Shown here: piece by piece, positions 25,890-33,702 of the stretch
Layout of the letters: each line of letters opens with the position of its first letter
How positions within the stretch are numbered: the stretch's first letter is position 1
Assembly: GCA_019118445.1 (NCBI GenBank)
Contig: DWYY01000002.1
Coordinates: forward strand, 1 to 40,844
Length of the DNA: 40,844 nucleotides
Source of the DNA: Candidatus Eisenbergiella merdipullorum
Lineage (GTDB): Bacteria; Bacillota; Clostridia; Lachnospirales; Lachnospiraceae
Direction: 5' to 3'
Notes under the pieces: model-generated
What the model was told of the DNA's origin: nothing
The model's database searches: none
The model's input: the letters and a program-made list of their open reading frames with translations, nothing else
Translations under genes and position numbers: made by a program

Positions 25890-26800
25890 TTTACATTCCC
25901 TCCTTTTGTGTTTCCTCCTGCAAGTCCCTTCTGCAGCTCCCTTCTGTGAGCATCCACCGTATACAGCGGTTGAAACAGCCAGGCTGGTCTCTCATTTCCC
26001 ATATGATCGATCAAGCCTTTTGCGATTTCTACCGTATCCCGTTCCCCTGCCTGCAGGCTCAGCCGGATATATTCCTCATACAGCCTGGTGATTTCCATAC
26101 ATTTTTCCAGGTAGATGCCGCATTCCTTTTCCCCTTTTGCCGACTCCCCGGAAAACAGATATGGATGCGCGCTGATGATGTTTTTGATCTCCATCCCCAT
26201 CAGTCTGTTCAGCGTGCTCCGGTAGGCTCCCAAGTCCATATACAGCGCCGTTCCCTGCGTGCGCGTCCCGTTTCCCTGCAGGGAATCTCCGCTGATCAGG
26301 GTCTTGGACGCAAGATCCAGAAAACAGATGCAGTCATCGTCATGTCCAGGTGCCGCCACTACCTGCAGCCTTCCGGCGACCACGCTTCCATCCTCCAGGA
26401 TCGTATCCTCCTTCACCCCGTCCAGGACAGCCGGCGCAGGAGGCGAATCAGCCGGATAGGCCGCCCTGATCAGCCTGGAATATTTTAACGGATCCCTGAG
26501 CTTAGGCACGGATTTCCGATATGCCGCCACCTTTGTTCCGGCAAGCTCCACGATACGCCTGTGCCCTCCCACATGATCTCCATGGCAGTGCGTATTGCAC
26601 AGCCAGTCCACTTCCTCCAGACCGTATCCCAGCTCCCTCAGAGCCGGGATCAGCAGCTCGTCAATATGGGCCGCGTTTTCTCCGCTGTCGATCAGGACCT
26701 TCTCCTTCCCGTCCACAAAGACAATCCCCGACCACACGCCGCCCGCCGGTGTTTCCAGCAGATAGATATCGTCCGTCATTTTCCGAAATAATCGGTTCAC
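25886..26800 (-). CDS. Metallo-beta-lactamase-fold hydrolase
   Basis: This 304-residue cytoplasmic hydrolase has the zinc-binding motif THCHGDHVGGH (H71, H73, D75, H76), then H153 in APGHDDDC, D172 in ISGDSLQG and H212 in SAHPYLF. That is a complete two-metal site. The family includes lactonases, glyoxalase II and other ester or thioester hydrolases. In a sugar-acid operon a lactonase step is a reasonable but unproven idea. Residues 215-300 form a helical tail longer than in short family members. The start is GTG at 26800 with AAAGGGAG in front; an ATG seven codons later is an alternative. It follows the cupin gene by 35 bases and overlaps the SDR gene. Confidence 0.88.
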   Translation of the reverse strand: MNRLFRKMTDDIYLLETPAGGVWSGIVFVDGKEKVLIDSGENAAHIDELLIPALRELGYGLEEVDWLCNTHCHGDHVGGHRRIVELAGTKVAAYRKSVPKLRDPLKYSRLIRAAYPADSPPAPAVLDGVKEDTILEDGSVVAGRLQVVAAPGHDDDCICFLDLASKTLISGDSLQGNGTRTQGTALYMDLGAYRSTLNRLMGMEIKNIISAHPYLFSGESAKGEKECGIYLEKCMEITRLYEEYIRLSLQAGERDTVEIAKGLIDHMGNERPAWLFQPLYTVDAHRRELQKGLAGGNTKGGNVK

Positions 26801-26835
26801 TTCTTCACTCCCTTTCCGCTTTCTCTTGTCTTTCC

Positions 26836-27243
26836 CTATTTCTCCCTGTACTCCATCTCAGCCAGGCGGACCGGACAGGGCAGCGGAACCTTAGGCGAAT
26901 TTTCAGGAACGGTATCGCTGTTTTCCACAACGATCACCTTGGTCTTCTTCCCAAGCACATGGGAATGCCACATTCCCTTAGGCACGTTATAAACCTTGCC
27001 TTTCTCCAGCCTTACCGCATAAAGCTTCCTCGGGACCTCCTCCCCGGATAAGATCAGCGTACATTCCCCTTCCAGCAGAACAAAGACTTCATCACTGAGA
27101 TCATGCTTCTGCAGATAGGAAAGATTTTCTTCCTCCCAGACGCTTGCGCTGTTGAAGACAGCGACCTTCCATTTTTCAAAGCAGACTGCCGGATGAAATC
27201 CTTCCTCCCTGATGTCTGCCACCTGTATTCCCTCCAAATCCAT
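26836..27243 (-). CDS. Small cupin-domain protein, first gene of operon
   Basis: This single-domain cupin has about 135 residues. HDLSDEVFVLLEGECTLIL is the first cupin motif (metal ligands His and Glu) and YNVPKGMWHSHVL the second (His). Cupins of this size act as sugar isomerases or epimerases, dioxygenases or ligand-binding proteins; I cannot assign one. The start is uncertain. The ATG at 27243 has GGAGGG only two bases before it. A GTG at 27222 has GGAGG at a better eight-base distance. The longer frame to 27309 would begin inside the promoter and is rejected. It lies divergent from the regulator at 27421. Confidence 0.8.
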   Translation of the reverse strand: MDLEGIQVADIREEGFHPAVCFEKWKVAVFNSASVWEEENLSYLQKHDLSDEVFVLLEGECTLILSGEEVPRKLYAVRLEKGKVYNVPKGMWHSHVLGKKTKVIVVENSDTVPENSPKVPLPCPVRLAEMEYREK

Positions 27244-27280
27244 TCCCTCCTTTTTTCTGGCCAGGCCTTTGTTCCCTTTC

Positions 27281-27309
27281 AGTATATGAGCAAAAGGCAG
27301 GAGGAACAA
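27281..27309 (-). promoter_or_regulatory. Candidate promoter of the nine-gene operon
   Basis: Read on the minus strand, TTGTTC (27309-27304) and TATACT (27286-27281) are 17 bases apart. Transcription would begin about 30 bases before the cupin ATG. The -35 match is moderate. Confidence 0.55.
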
Positions 27310-27348
27310 TTTTCAAAAAACACGGGATTAAAAAAATGATTTTAGGTC

Positions 27349-27377
27349 TTGTGATTTTGACTACGATTTTATATAAT
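27349..27377 (+). promoter_or_regulatory. Candidate promoter of the divergent regulator, with palindrome
   Basis: TTGTGA (27349-27354) and a perfect TATAAT (27372-27377) are 17 bases apart. A perfect 12-base palindrome ATAATTAATTAT (27376-27387) overlaps the -10 end and the start site and could be an operator for self-control. Confidence 0.55.
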
Positions 27378-27420
27378 AATTAATTATGCTTGTATACTTT
27401 TTCTGGTTTTGAGGGAAAGA

Positions 27421-28554
27421 ATGAACACCGAAAAGCAAAAATTATATCTGATCGCCGAAAAGCAATATTCCAACACTACATGGTATACGCAGGTCATGGA
27501 CGGTTTGTATAAGGAAGCTTCAAAAAGGCTTTTGAAGGTCGTTCTCTGCACGGAGAAGGAGCTGGAAAGTCTTGCCCCCGGAACGATCCTGGTCCTGCTC
27601 GGTTCTTCTCTTCCTTTCGTCACGGAGTATCTGAAGCTGTGCTCCCGTCTGGAGCTGCGTCCCATTGTCGCCGGATTTGAGATTTTCCAGAGCAGCCTGC
27701 AGGTCAGCTACATTACCATTAACCGCCGCCAGGCCATGAGCGAAATGGTGAAAACCCTCATTTCCTGCGGGGCCGGAAGGATCGCCCTGCTGGGGGTGAA
27801 TTCTTCCATCCAGACAGACATGCTCCGTTTTGAGGGCTGGGCCTCCATCGTCAGGGCTTATCAGGCCGCAGATCCGAAACAGGACGTCTATTATTCCGAT
27901 GCCGGGCTTCCGGCATGTATGGAACATTTCTGGCAGCATTACCGGGAATATGACGCCGTGGCCTGTGCCAATGATTATTATGCCGTCCGCCTCTGCCACG
28001 AAGCCGCAGAAAGGGGCGTCCGCATTCCGGATGAGCTGATGGTCACCGGCTTTGGAAATACCAGGCTCAGCCAATATACGGATCCTCCGCTTTCCACCGT
28101 TGCGCTGAATCTTGCCTCCGTCGGAGCACAGGTGATCCAGCTCTACCGTTCTCTGATCAAAAATCCTGATCTGCTTTCCTGTACCGCCACTTTAAAATCA
28201 GAAATCCTTCTGAGGCAGAGCACGAAACCCATAAAAAAACCGCTTCCTCCGAAAGCGATTTTTGACGAAGACGTCTCATCGGCGTTTGAACCGACCTTTG
28301 AACGTCATTTAAAGAAAATATATGCGTTGGAAAACACGATCGCCAGCATGGATGACATTGACCTAAAGATCATCTCCGGGCTGATCCGCGACCTTCCCTA
28401 TGGAGCTCTTGCTGAAAAGCTCTTCCTTTCCGATACTGCCTTTAAATACAGGCTGAATAAGCTGTTTGCCGCGACAGGCTGTTCCGGCAGGGCAGAGCTG
28501 GCAGAACTGTTTCAAAACTGCATCCCCCTGTTTCCGGACGGAACAGCCCTCTGA
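27421..28554 (+). CDS. Regulator: LacI-type sensor with C-terminal HTH
   Basis: This protein of about 377 residues has no N-terminal DNA-binding domain. Residues about 8-265 match the sugar-binding (periplasmic-binding-protein-like) sensor of LacI regulators, with YDAVACANDYYAVRLCHEAAERGVRIPDELMVTGFGNT and YTDPPLSTVALN as the typical end. A linker follows. The last 70 residues (DLKIISGLIRDLPYGALAEKLFLSDTAFKYRLNKLF) look like a LuxR/GerE-like helix-turn-helix. The order is therefore reversed compared with LacI. It starts at the ATG at 27421 with GAGGGAAAG in front, divergent from the nine-gene operon, and is its most likely regulator. Sensor ligand: unknown sugar-like compound. Confidence 0.8.
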   Translation: MNTEKQKLYLIAEKQYSNTTWYTQVMDGLYKEASKRLLKVVLCTEKELESLAPGTILVLLGSSLPFVTEYLKLCSRLELRPIVAGFEIFQSSLQVSYITINRRQAMSEMVKTLISCGAGRIALLGVNSSIQTDMLRFEGWASIVRAYQAADPKQDVYYSDAGLPACMEHFWQHYREYDAVACANDYYAVRLCHEAAERGVRIPDELMVTGFGNTRLSQYTDPPLSTVALNLASVGAQVIQLYRSLIKNPDLLSCTATLKSEILLRQSTKPIKKPLPPKAIFDEDVSSAFEPTFERHLKKIYALENTIASMDDIDLKIISGLIRDLPYGALAEKLFLSDTAFKYRLNKLFAATGCSGRAELAELFQNCIPLFPDGTAL

Positions 28555-28577
28555 CCGGCATCCCTCCTTTGTCGCGT

Positions 28578-29249
28578 TTAGTTTCTGACGCTATCCCGTA
28601 TATTTTTCGCATATTCCCGGGCCAGTTCCCTGACTGCCTCCAGATTCCCGTTCTCCACATTCTTCCGGCTGACAAGGCCGCCTCCAACGCCCGCACCTGC
28701 AGCTCCGGCCTTCAGGTAATCCGCGATATTCTTTTCATTGATCCCCCCGACCGCCAGCATGGGAATATGTCCCAGCGGCGCCTGAACCGCCTTGATATAT
28801 GCCGGCCCCAGGACCGAAGCCGGGAATATCTTCACAAAATCCGCTCCCGCTTCATAGGCCTCACAGATCTCGGAGGGCGTCATCGCCCCTGCCAGCACGC
28901 CCATTCCCTGCTCCTTCGCCTTTCGGATGAGCGCGGGGTTGGTGTTCGGCGTAACGATATAGGACGCTCCCGCCCTTTTTGCCAGCTCAAGCTGCTGAAG
29001 GGTAAGCACCGTTCCGGCCCCGATCAGCATTTTTCCCTGCCATGCGCCGCATAATCCTCTGATCGCATCCGCCGTTTCCTCCTGACTGAGCTTCCCCGTC
29101 TGGTCAAAGGTGACCTCCATCATGCGGATCCCCCCATCGAACAGCGCCCCTGCCAGCCTGTCGCACAAAGCACTCTCCAGTCCGCGAACGATTGCCACGA
29201 TCCGGTATTCTCTGACCCACTCCACAAATTCACGACTGTCCTCTTTCAT
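28578..29249 (-). CDS. eda: KDPG/KHG-type 2-keto-3-deoxy aldolase
   Basis: This 223-residue class I aldolase of the KDPG/KHG family splits 2-keto-3-deoxy-6-phosphogluconate (or a related keto-deoxy acid) to pyruvate and an aldehyde. Catalytic residues are visible: Glu45 in MMEVTF, the phosphate-side Arg22 in IVRG, GAGTVL, TPNTN and the Schiff-base Lys140 in ADFVKIFPA. AVGGIN lies in the C-terminal phosphate loop. It is divergent from kdgK, and both promoters carry the same operator-like repeat. It ends 24 bases from the convergent regulator gene. Together with kdgK it gives a complete KDG-to-pyruvate module. Confidence 0.9.
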   Translation of the reverse strand: MKEDSREFVEWVREYRIVAIVRGLESALCDRLAGALFDGGIRMMEVTFDQTGKLSQEETADAIRGLCGAWQGKMLIGAGTVLTLQQLELAKRAGASYIVTPNTNPALIRKAKEQGMGVLAGAMTPSEICEAYEAGADFVKIFPASVLGPAYIKAVQAPLGHIPMLAVGGINEKNIADYLKAGAAGAGVGGGLVSRKNVENGNLEAVRELAREYAKNIRDSVRN

Positions 29250-29276
29250 GATACCGTCCCTTTCTTTTCTTTTTTG

Positions 29277-29300
29277 TTCTTATATACGAATCGAATTCTT
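29277..29300. repeat. Operator-like 24-base repeat, copy 1 (eda side)
   Basis: It begins TTCTTATATACGAATCGA and is matched at 21 of 24 positions by the copy at 29461. It lies just downstream of the predicted eda start site and contains GAATTC. It is probably an IclR binding site. Confidence 0.55.
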
Positions 29301-29314
29301 TATTTTGCGATTTC

Positions 29315-29343
29315 ATCTTAACATACCCGTAAGGGAACGGCAA
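29315..29343 (-). promoter_or_regulatory. Candidate eda promoter
   Basis: On the minus strand, TTGCCG (29343-29338) and TAAGAT (29320-29315) are 17 bases apart. The repeat at 29277-29300 follows within about 15-40 bases, where a bound protein would block transcription. The match to consensus is moderate. Confidence 0.5.
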
Positions 29344-29424
29344 GACGGATCCTTAAATTCTTTTTTCTCCCAAAAATAAAATGTATGCAGGACTTCGCGT
29401 TTGTACTTGCCTGGAAGATGCAGA

Positions 29425-29453
29425 TTGACAGTCCAAATTCTGTATGGTATTCT
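29425..29453 (+). promoter_or_regulatory. Promoter of kdgK-iclR
   Basis: A perfect TTGACA (29425-29430) and TATTCT (29448-29453) are 17 bases apart. The expected start site falls at the edge of the second operator-like repeat (29461-29484). The 336-base eda-kdgK interval holds these two promoters and two repeats; I see no gene in it. Confidence 0.7.
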
Positions 29454-29460
29454 TTATTTA

Positions 29461-29484
29461 TTCTTATATATGAATTGAGTTCTT
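29461..29484. repeat. Operator-like 24-base repeat, copy 2 (kdgK side)
   Basis: It begins TTCTTATATATGAATTGA, a direct repeat of 29277-29300 with three substitutions. It overlaps the predicted kdgK start site. Confidence 0.55.
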
Positions 29485-29585
29485 GCTTTTAATTTGTTGT
29501 CAAACTGCTGTAATCGCAGAGAAGAGATCACCTGCGCGATCTCTCCTCGCGGTCTCGGCGTAACGCTTAGGCATGGAGGAAAAAA

Positions 29586-30614
29586 ATGGCGAGAGTAATT
29601 ACCTTTGGAGAACTGATGCTGCGCCTGCAGCCCTATCATTATCTGCGTTTCATACAGACAGATTCTTTTGAAGCCACCTTCGGCGGAGCAGAGGCAAACG
29701 TTTCCGTTTCTCTGGCAAACTACGGACTGGATTCCCGCTTTGTGACGAAGCTTCCCGAACATGCCATCGGGCAGATGGCGGTAAACAGCCTGCGCCGCTA
29801 TGGCGTGGATACCAGGTATGTGAAAAGGGGCGGCGACAGGATCGGCGTTTTCTATATGGAGAAGGGCGCGTCCGTGCGCGGCAGCGTCTGTATCTACGAC
29901 CGGGCGCACTCTTCCATCGCGGAGGCGGCGGACGGTGATTTTGACTGGGATGAAATCTTTGACGGAGCTGACTGGTTCCATTTCACCGGAATCACTCCTG
30001 CTCTTGGAGAAAATGTGAAGGCCCTCTGCATCGAGGCATGTCAGGCGGCAAAAAGACATGGTCTGAAGATCAGCTGCGATCTGAACTATCGCAGCAAGCT
30101 GTGGACGAGAAGAGAAGCGTGCGAGGCCATGACGGAGCTCTGTCAGTACGTGGATGTATGTATCGCCAATGAGGAGGATGCCAAAGATGTATTTGACATC
30201 GAAGCGGAAAATACCGACATCTATGCGGGAAAGCTTGACCGGGAAGGCTATCGTTCCGTTGCCAGGCAGCTTGCAGAGCGTTTCGGCTTTGAAAAAGTAG
30301 CGATCACACTGAGAGAAAGCATCTCCGCCTCCGACAATGACTGGAGCGGCATGCTTTATGTGACTGCATCCGGAGAAGCTTTTTTCTCCAGGAGATATCA
30401 TCTGCATCTGGTGGACCGCGTGGGAGGCGGAGACAGCTTTGGCAGCGGCCTGATCTATGCCCTCTTGTCCGGGAAAGACGCGCAGGACGCGATTGAATTC
30501 GCCGCAGCAGCTTCCGCGCTGAAGCAGTCCATTGAGGGAGACTACAACATGGTTTCCGTTTCCGAAGCAGAAAAGCTTGCCGGCGGAGACGGCTCCGGAC
30601 GGGTCCAGCGGTAA
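29586..30614 (+). CDS. kdgK: PfkB-family 2-keto-3-deoxygluconate kinase
   Basis: This 342-residue ribokinase-family sugar kinase is predicted to phosphorylate 2-keto-3-deoxygluconate at C6. The N-terminal block ITFGELMLRLQP and FGGAEANVSVSLANYG match KDG kinases. CDLNYRSKLW (about 164-173) is the KDG-kinase substrate block. DRVGGGDSFGSG contains the anion hole and catalytic Asp283. GGAGGAAAAAA precedes the ATG. It is followed after 27 bases by the IclR gene and lies divergent from eda, which would cleave its product. Confidence 0.9.
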   Translation: MARVITFGELMLRLQPYHYLRFIQTDSFEATFGGAEANVSVSLANYGLDSRFVTKLPEHAIGQMAVNSLRRYGVDTRYVKRGGDRIGVFYMEKGASVRGSVCIYDRAHSSIAEAADGDFDWDEIFDGADWFHFTGITPALGENVKALCIEACQAAKRHGLKISCDLNYRSKLWTRREACEAMTELCQYVDVCIANEEDAKDVFDIEAENTDIYAGKLDREGYRSVARQLAERFGFEKVAITLRESISASDNDWSGMLYVTASGEAFFSRRYHLHLVDRVGGGDSFGSGLIYALLSGKDAQDAIEFAAAASALKQSIEGDYNMVSVSEAEKLAGGDGSGRVQR

Positions 30615-30641
30615 CGCAGGGCTGCAATGGAGGACTCTGCC

Positions 30642-31427
30642 ATGACAAATTCCAGTGAACATCGTTCCACCACCCGCGTTCTTGACGCCCTCGAGCTGAT
30701 TGCCGGGGGCGGAAGGAACGGTTATACTCTGACTGAGATCTGCCAGCGCCTCGATGCGCCCAAAAGCAGCATGTTTCCCATCCTGCACACGCTCTGCGGA
30801 CGGGGCTATCTGACCCTGCAGGCGGACAGCGGCCGGTATACGACAGGCCCGTCGGCCCTCCGGCTGGGAAATGCCTATCTGGAAAACATCGATGCGCTGG
30901 ACGAGATCACGAAGGAGCTTCAGATCATCACTGCCGCATGCTCGGAAACCTCCTATTTTGCCACGCTGAAGGGCGGGAATGTCTTTTATCTGGCAAAGGC
31001 GGATTCCCCAGAGCCCATCCGGATGGTGGCTGCCATAGGACACAGCCTTCCGGCCTACAGCACCGGCATCGGGAAGGCGCTTCTGACAGACTGCTCCCTT
31101 CCCGATCTGAAGCGCCTGTATCCCGATGGGCTGAAGCCCCTGACTTCTCATACCATCACGGATCTTCAGGCGCTGGAGGAACAGCTTGTGAAAGCGCGGA
31201 AAAGCGGATTCTCTTATGAGTCGGAGGAATCCACGCCGTATATCTGTTGTATCGCCGTTCCTCTGCGGAAAGGCGGGCAGATCGTCGCTGCTGTCAGCGT
31301 CGCCGTGCCCGTTTTCCGGTATACAGAGGAAAAGGCAGAGCTGATCCGCCTCTTGTTAAAAACGGCAAAGCAGAGAATGGAGCGTCTTTTTCTGGACATT
31401 CACCTGGAGCCTGACCGGCTCGGATGA
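30642..31427 (+). CDS. IclR-family transcriptional regulator (KdgR-like)
   Basis: This regulator of about 261 residues has an N-terminal winged helix (about 8-65; TTRVLDALELIAGG, TLTEICQRLDAPKSSMFPIL) and a C-terminal GAF-like effector domain (about 80-255; YSTGIGKALLTD, FSYESEESTPYICCIAVPL). IclR proteins next to KDG genes (KdgR) usually repress them until KDG or a related keto acid binds. The ATG at 30642 is preferred since GGAGG lies eight bases before it; the ATG at 30627 overlaps that site. It is co-transcribed with kdgK and is the best candidate to bind the 24-base repeats upstream. Confidence 0.88.
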   Translation: MTNSSEHRSTTRVLDALELIAGGGRNGYTLTEICQRLDAPKSSMFPILHTLCGRGYLTLQADSGRYTTGPSALRLGNAYLENIDALDEITKELQIITAACSETSYFATLKGGNVFYLAKADSPEPIRMVAAIGHSLPAYSTGIGKALLTDCSLPDLKRLYPDGLKPLTSHTITDLQALEEQLVKARKSGFSYESEESTPYICCIAVPLRKGGQIVAAVSVAVPVFRYTEEKAELIRLLLKTAKQRMERLFLDIHLEPDRLG

Positions 31428-31442
31428 TCATCCGAAAGGATC

Positions 31443-33521
31443 TTAGGAAAATGTTTCCTTCACCGAAACATTTTCCAAACGGCAGGCGGCGCCGTCTTCC
31501 ATTTCCGGCCAGTTCTCCAGAAATACGGGCGTATCCTGATGCAGGGCAAAAATCTCCACTTCAAGCTTCTTGGGAAAATCAAAATAGCCCAGGCTCAGGA
31601 TCACTTCCTGTCCGGTATAAAAGTGATCGTTGATCTTCTTCCCGCCACAATAGATATTCATGCGGTCGCCGGCATACCGGAAGGAAAGGATCGTATCCCT
31701 TCTGCCGGCGCATTTTTCCAGCTCTTTTTCAGGATAATCCATCTGCACCTCATAAACACAGCTGTCCTGCTTCTGTTTCGTCAGCTTCCACTCTATCCGG
31801 GCAGGTTCCTGATCCACCTTCCTTTCATAGACGGTAAACGCACCTTCCTGGCCGCGTTTGCAAAAGCCCGGAAGCGACTCCTCCGGAAGCTCCGGATAAC
31901 TGCGAAGGATCGTGCAAGGACCTCCGACGGCCCTGACTTTTCCGTTTTCTTCCCAGACGAAATCCTTTGACAGGATCAGATAATCCTGATCCAGACTTAT
32001 GCGGCAGGCCTGAAGCGCCTCTTCCCTGGTAAGCTGCAGGATTTCCGCGGTTTCTTCCGTTTCCCAGCAAAACTGAGGTTCCCTGTCTCCATAAAAGACA
32101 TACACTACCTTCTGGGCCGTTTCCAGCCTGCACAGAGGTGTCGCAAGCGCATAGCGCAGCCGGGCGTTCTGCAGCTTCATGTGATACGGGAAAAACCCAT
32201 ACTCTCCGTCCGGGATATCGATCGGCGGAAAGGCTACTTCCTCTTTGCAAAGCCCCTTCAGCTCCACATTTTTATGGGAATCCATGGGATAACGCCTCTG
32301 ATAATTATTGTAAAAAAGATATCCATGCGTCTCATCGTGGCGGCAGGAGGTTCTCAACGTATGGAAATCGTCAGGCCTTTCGTTATCAGGCGTAATCTCC
32401 GCATCCAACGCCGCCAGGTCCTCTCCGAAGTCATGAAGAAAATATGCCAGCAGCCGGACTTCCCGATAGCTGTCCGATATGGTTCCATACTGTCTGATCG
32501 GCGCGTTAAAATCATAACTGATTTCCGGAAGATCATTCAAATAACCTGTAGCTCTGCTTTCCTGCAGGGTGGAAAGCTTTCCTTCCGGATTGCTGCCTCC
32601 ATGATACATGTAATAACCCAGCATCGCCACCCCGCTGCCCAGTTTTGCCAGCGACATCGCGCCGATATCCCGGCCTGACGCCACAGGACGCCTGTGTGAA
32701 GTCACCTGCAGCCCTCCGCCCAGTTCTGCGGTCAGGAAAGGAAAATCCGCTTCATTGAATGTGATCGCATCCTCTACATGATGATCGCATGCGATGAGCG
32801 CATCATTCCGGATGTGGCTGAAAACAAAATTCGCGTTCGGAGGGAGCTCTTTCAGGCTCTGATCCCAGGGCGCTTCACAGTAGCCTCCCATAACAGGAAG
32901 AAGATCGCCGATGCACGCGCCGCCCCAGCCCGTGGCAGTATACAGCGGCGCATGAAAACCGATTTCCTGTGCCATAGCCGTCAGCCTGCGCATATGCGCT
33001 TCGCCTTCCTCGCCCCTGAGACCTCCCACATGACCGTATTCATTTTCAATCTGTATGCCGATGACCGGACCGCCGTCTTCAAGCATCTGTCCTTTTACCT
33101 GCGCGAAAACTTCCTTCCAGAAACGTTCCACATATTCCAAATAGGTTTTATCATTGCTTCTCAGCCGGATGCCTTCCTCGCCCTTTTTCATCAGCCAGTC
33201 CGGAAAGCCTCCGTTTCTGACCTCCCCGTGAACCCAGGGACCCAGACGCAGAAAAACGTATAATCCGACCTTTTTGCACAGGCTGACAAACCTTCCAATA
33301 TCCCTGCACCCCGTAAAATCGAATTTTCCTTCCTCTTCTTCATGGTGGATCCAGATCACATAAGTGGAAAGGATATTGACTCCACCAGCTTTTATTTTGT
33401 ACAGCTCTTCTTCCCACAGTTCCTCTTTATATCTGCTGTAATGAAATTCTCCCATCACAGGGAACCATGGTTTCCCATCCTTTTCAAGATATCTGCTGTT
33501 ATAACTGAACATCTGTTTCAT
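31443..33521 (-). CDS. GH35 beta-galactosidase
   Basis: This 692-residue cytoplasmic enzyme has a GH35 TIM-barrel in its first half. PVMGEFHYSRYKEELWEEELYKIKAGGVN is the family entry motif. GIQIENEYG carries the acid/base Glu161, and FLTAELGGG the nucleophile Glu266. The second half holds beta-sandwich domains, with YRYAGDRMNIYCGGK-like sugar-binding loops near the end. There is no signal peptide, so it acts on imported galactosides. GGAGAG lies before the ATG. It follows the transporter genes and probably shares their transcript. It would release galactose from oligosaccharides made by the GH53 enzyme. Confidence 0.92.
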   Translation of the reverse strand: MKQMFSYNSRYLEKDGKPWFPVMGEFHYSRYKEELWEEELYKIKAGGVNILSTYVIWIHHEEEEGKFDFTGCRDIGRFVSLCKKVGLYVFLRLGPWVHGEVRNGGFPDWLMKKGEEGIRLRSNDKTYLEYVERFWKEVFAQVKGQMLEDGGPVIGIQIENEYGHVGGLRGEEGEAHMRRLTAMAQEIGFHAPLYTATGWGGACIGDLLPVMGGYCEAPWDQSLKELPPNANFVFSHIRNDALIACDHHVEDAITFNEADFPFLTAELGGGLQVTSHRRPVASGRDIGAMSLAKLGSGVAMLGYYMYHGGSNPEGKLSTLQESRATGYLNDLPEISYDFNAPIRQYGTISDSYREVRLLAYFLHDFGEDLAALDAEITPDNERPDDFHTLRTSCRHDETHGYLFYNNYQRRYPMDSHKNVELKGLCKEEVAFPPIDIPDGEYGFFPYHMKLQNARLRYALATPLCRLETAQKVVYVFYGDREPQFCWETEETAEILQLTREEALQACRISLDQDYLILSKDFVWEENGKVRAVGGPCTILRSYPELPEESLPGFCKRGQEGAFTVYERKVDQEPARIEWKLTKQKQDSCVYEVQMDYPEKELEKCAGRRDTILSFRYAGDRMNIYCGGKKINDHFYTGQEVILSLGYFDFPKKLEVEIFALHQDTPVFLENWPEMEDGAACRLENVSVKETFS
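31446..31476. terminator. 12-bp perfect hairpin between convergent genes
   Basis: GGAAAATGTTTC (31446-31457) pairs with GAAACATTTTCC (31465-31476) around a 7-base loop. It lies in the last codons of the GH35 gene, just past the IclR stop. No T-run follows, so its role as a shared terminator is uncertain. Confidence 0.4.
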
Positions 33522-33633
33522 ATCCGCAATCTCTCCGTTTTAGTGTGTGCCGATTTGACGCTGCACTCTCGGGATTTCCCTCCTCTGTGACGTCCGGGTC
33601 CCCTTCCGCCGCCTGCAGCCGCCATATTACAGC

Positions 33634-33664
33634 GCGGGCCGCTACATCTCATGTAACGGCCCGC
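33634..33664. terminator. Strong hairpin between binding-protein and GH35 genes
   Basis: An 8-bp GC stem (GCGGGCCG/CGGCCCGC) is extended by TACAT/ATGTA after one mismatch. The T-run (CATTTTTT) is on the plus-strand side only. For the minus-strand mRNA it would act as a 3'-end stabiliser or attenuator that lowers GH35 relative to the binding protein. Confidence 0.55.
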
Positions 33665-33702
33665 CATTTTTTGCCGGAAACCATCCGTTTCCGTTCTCTT
33701 TT

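Noticed and set aside
29454..31151. Minus-strand open frame of 565 codons opposite kdgK and the IclR gene
   Set aside because: Both opposing genes have clear motifs, promoters and ribosome sites. The antisense frame has no recognisable domain and no ribosome site.
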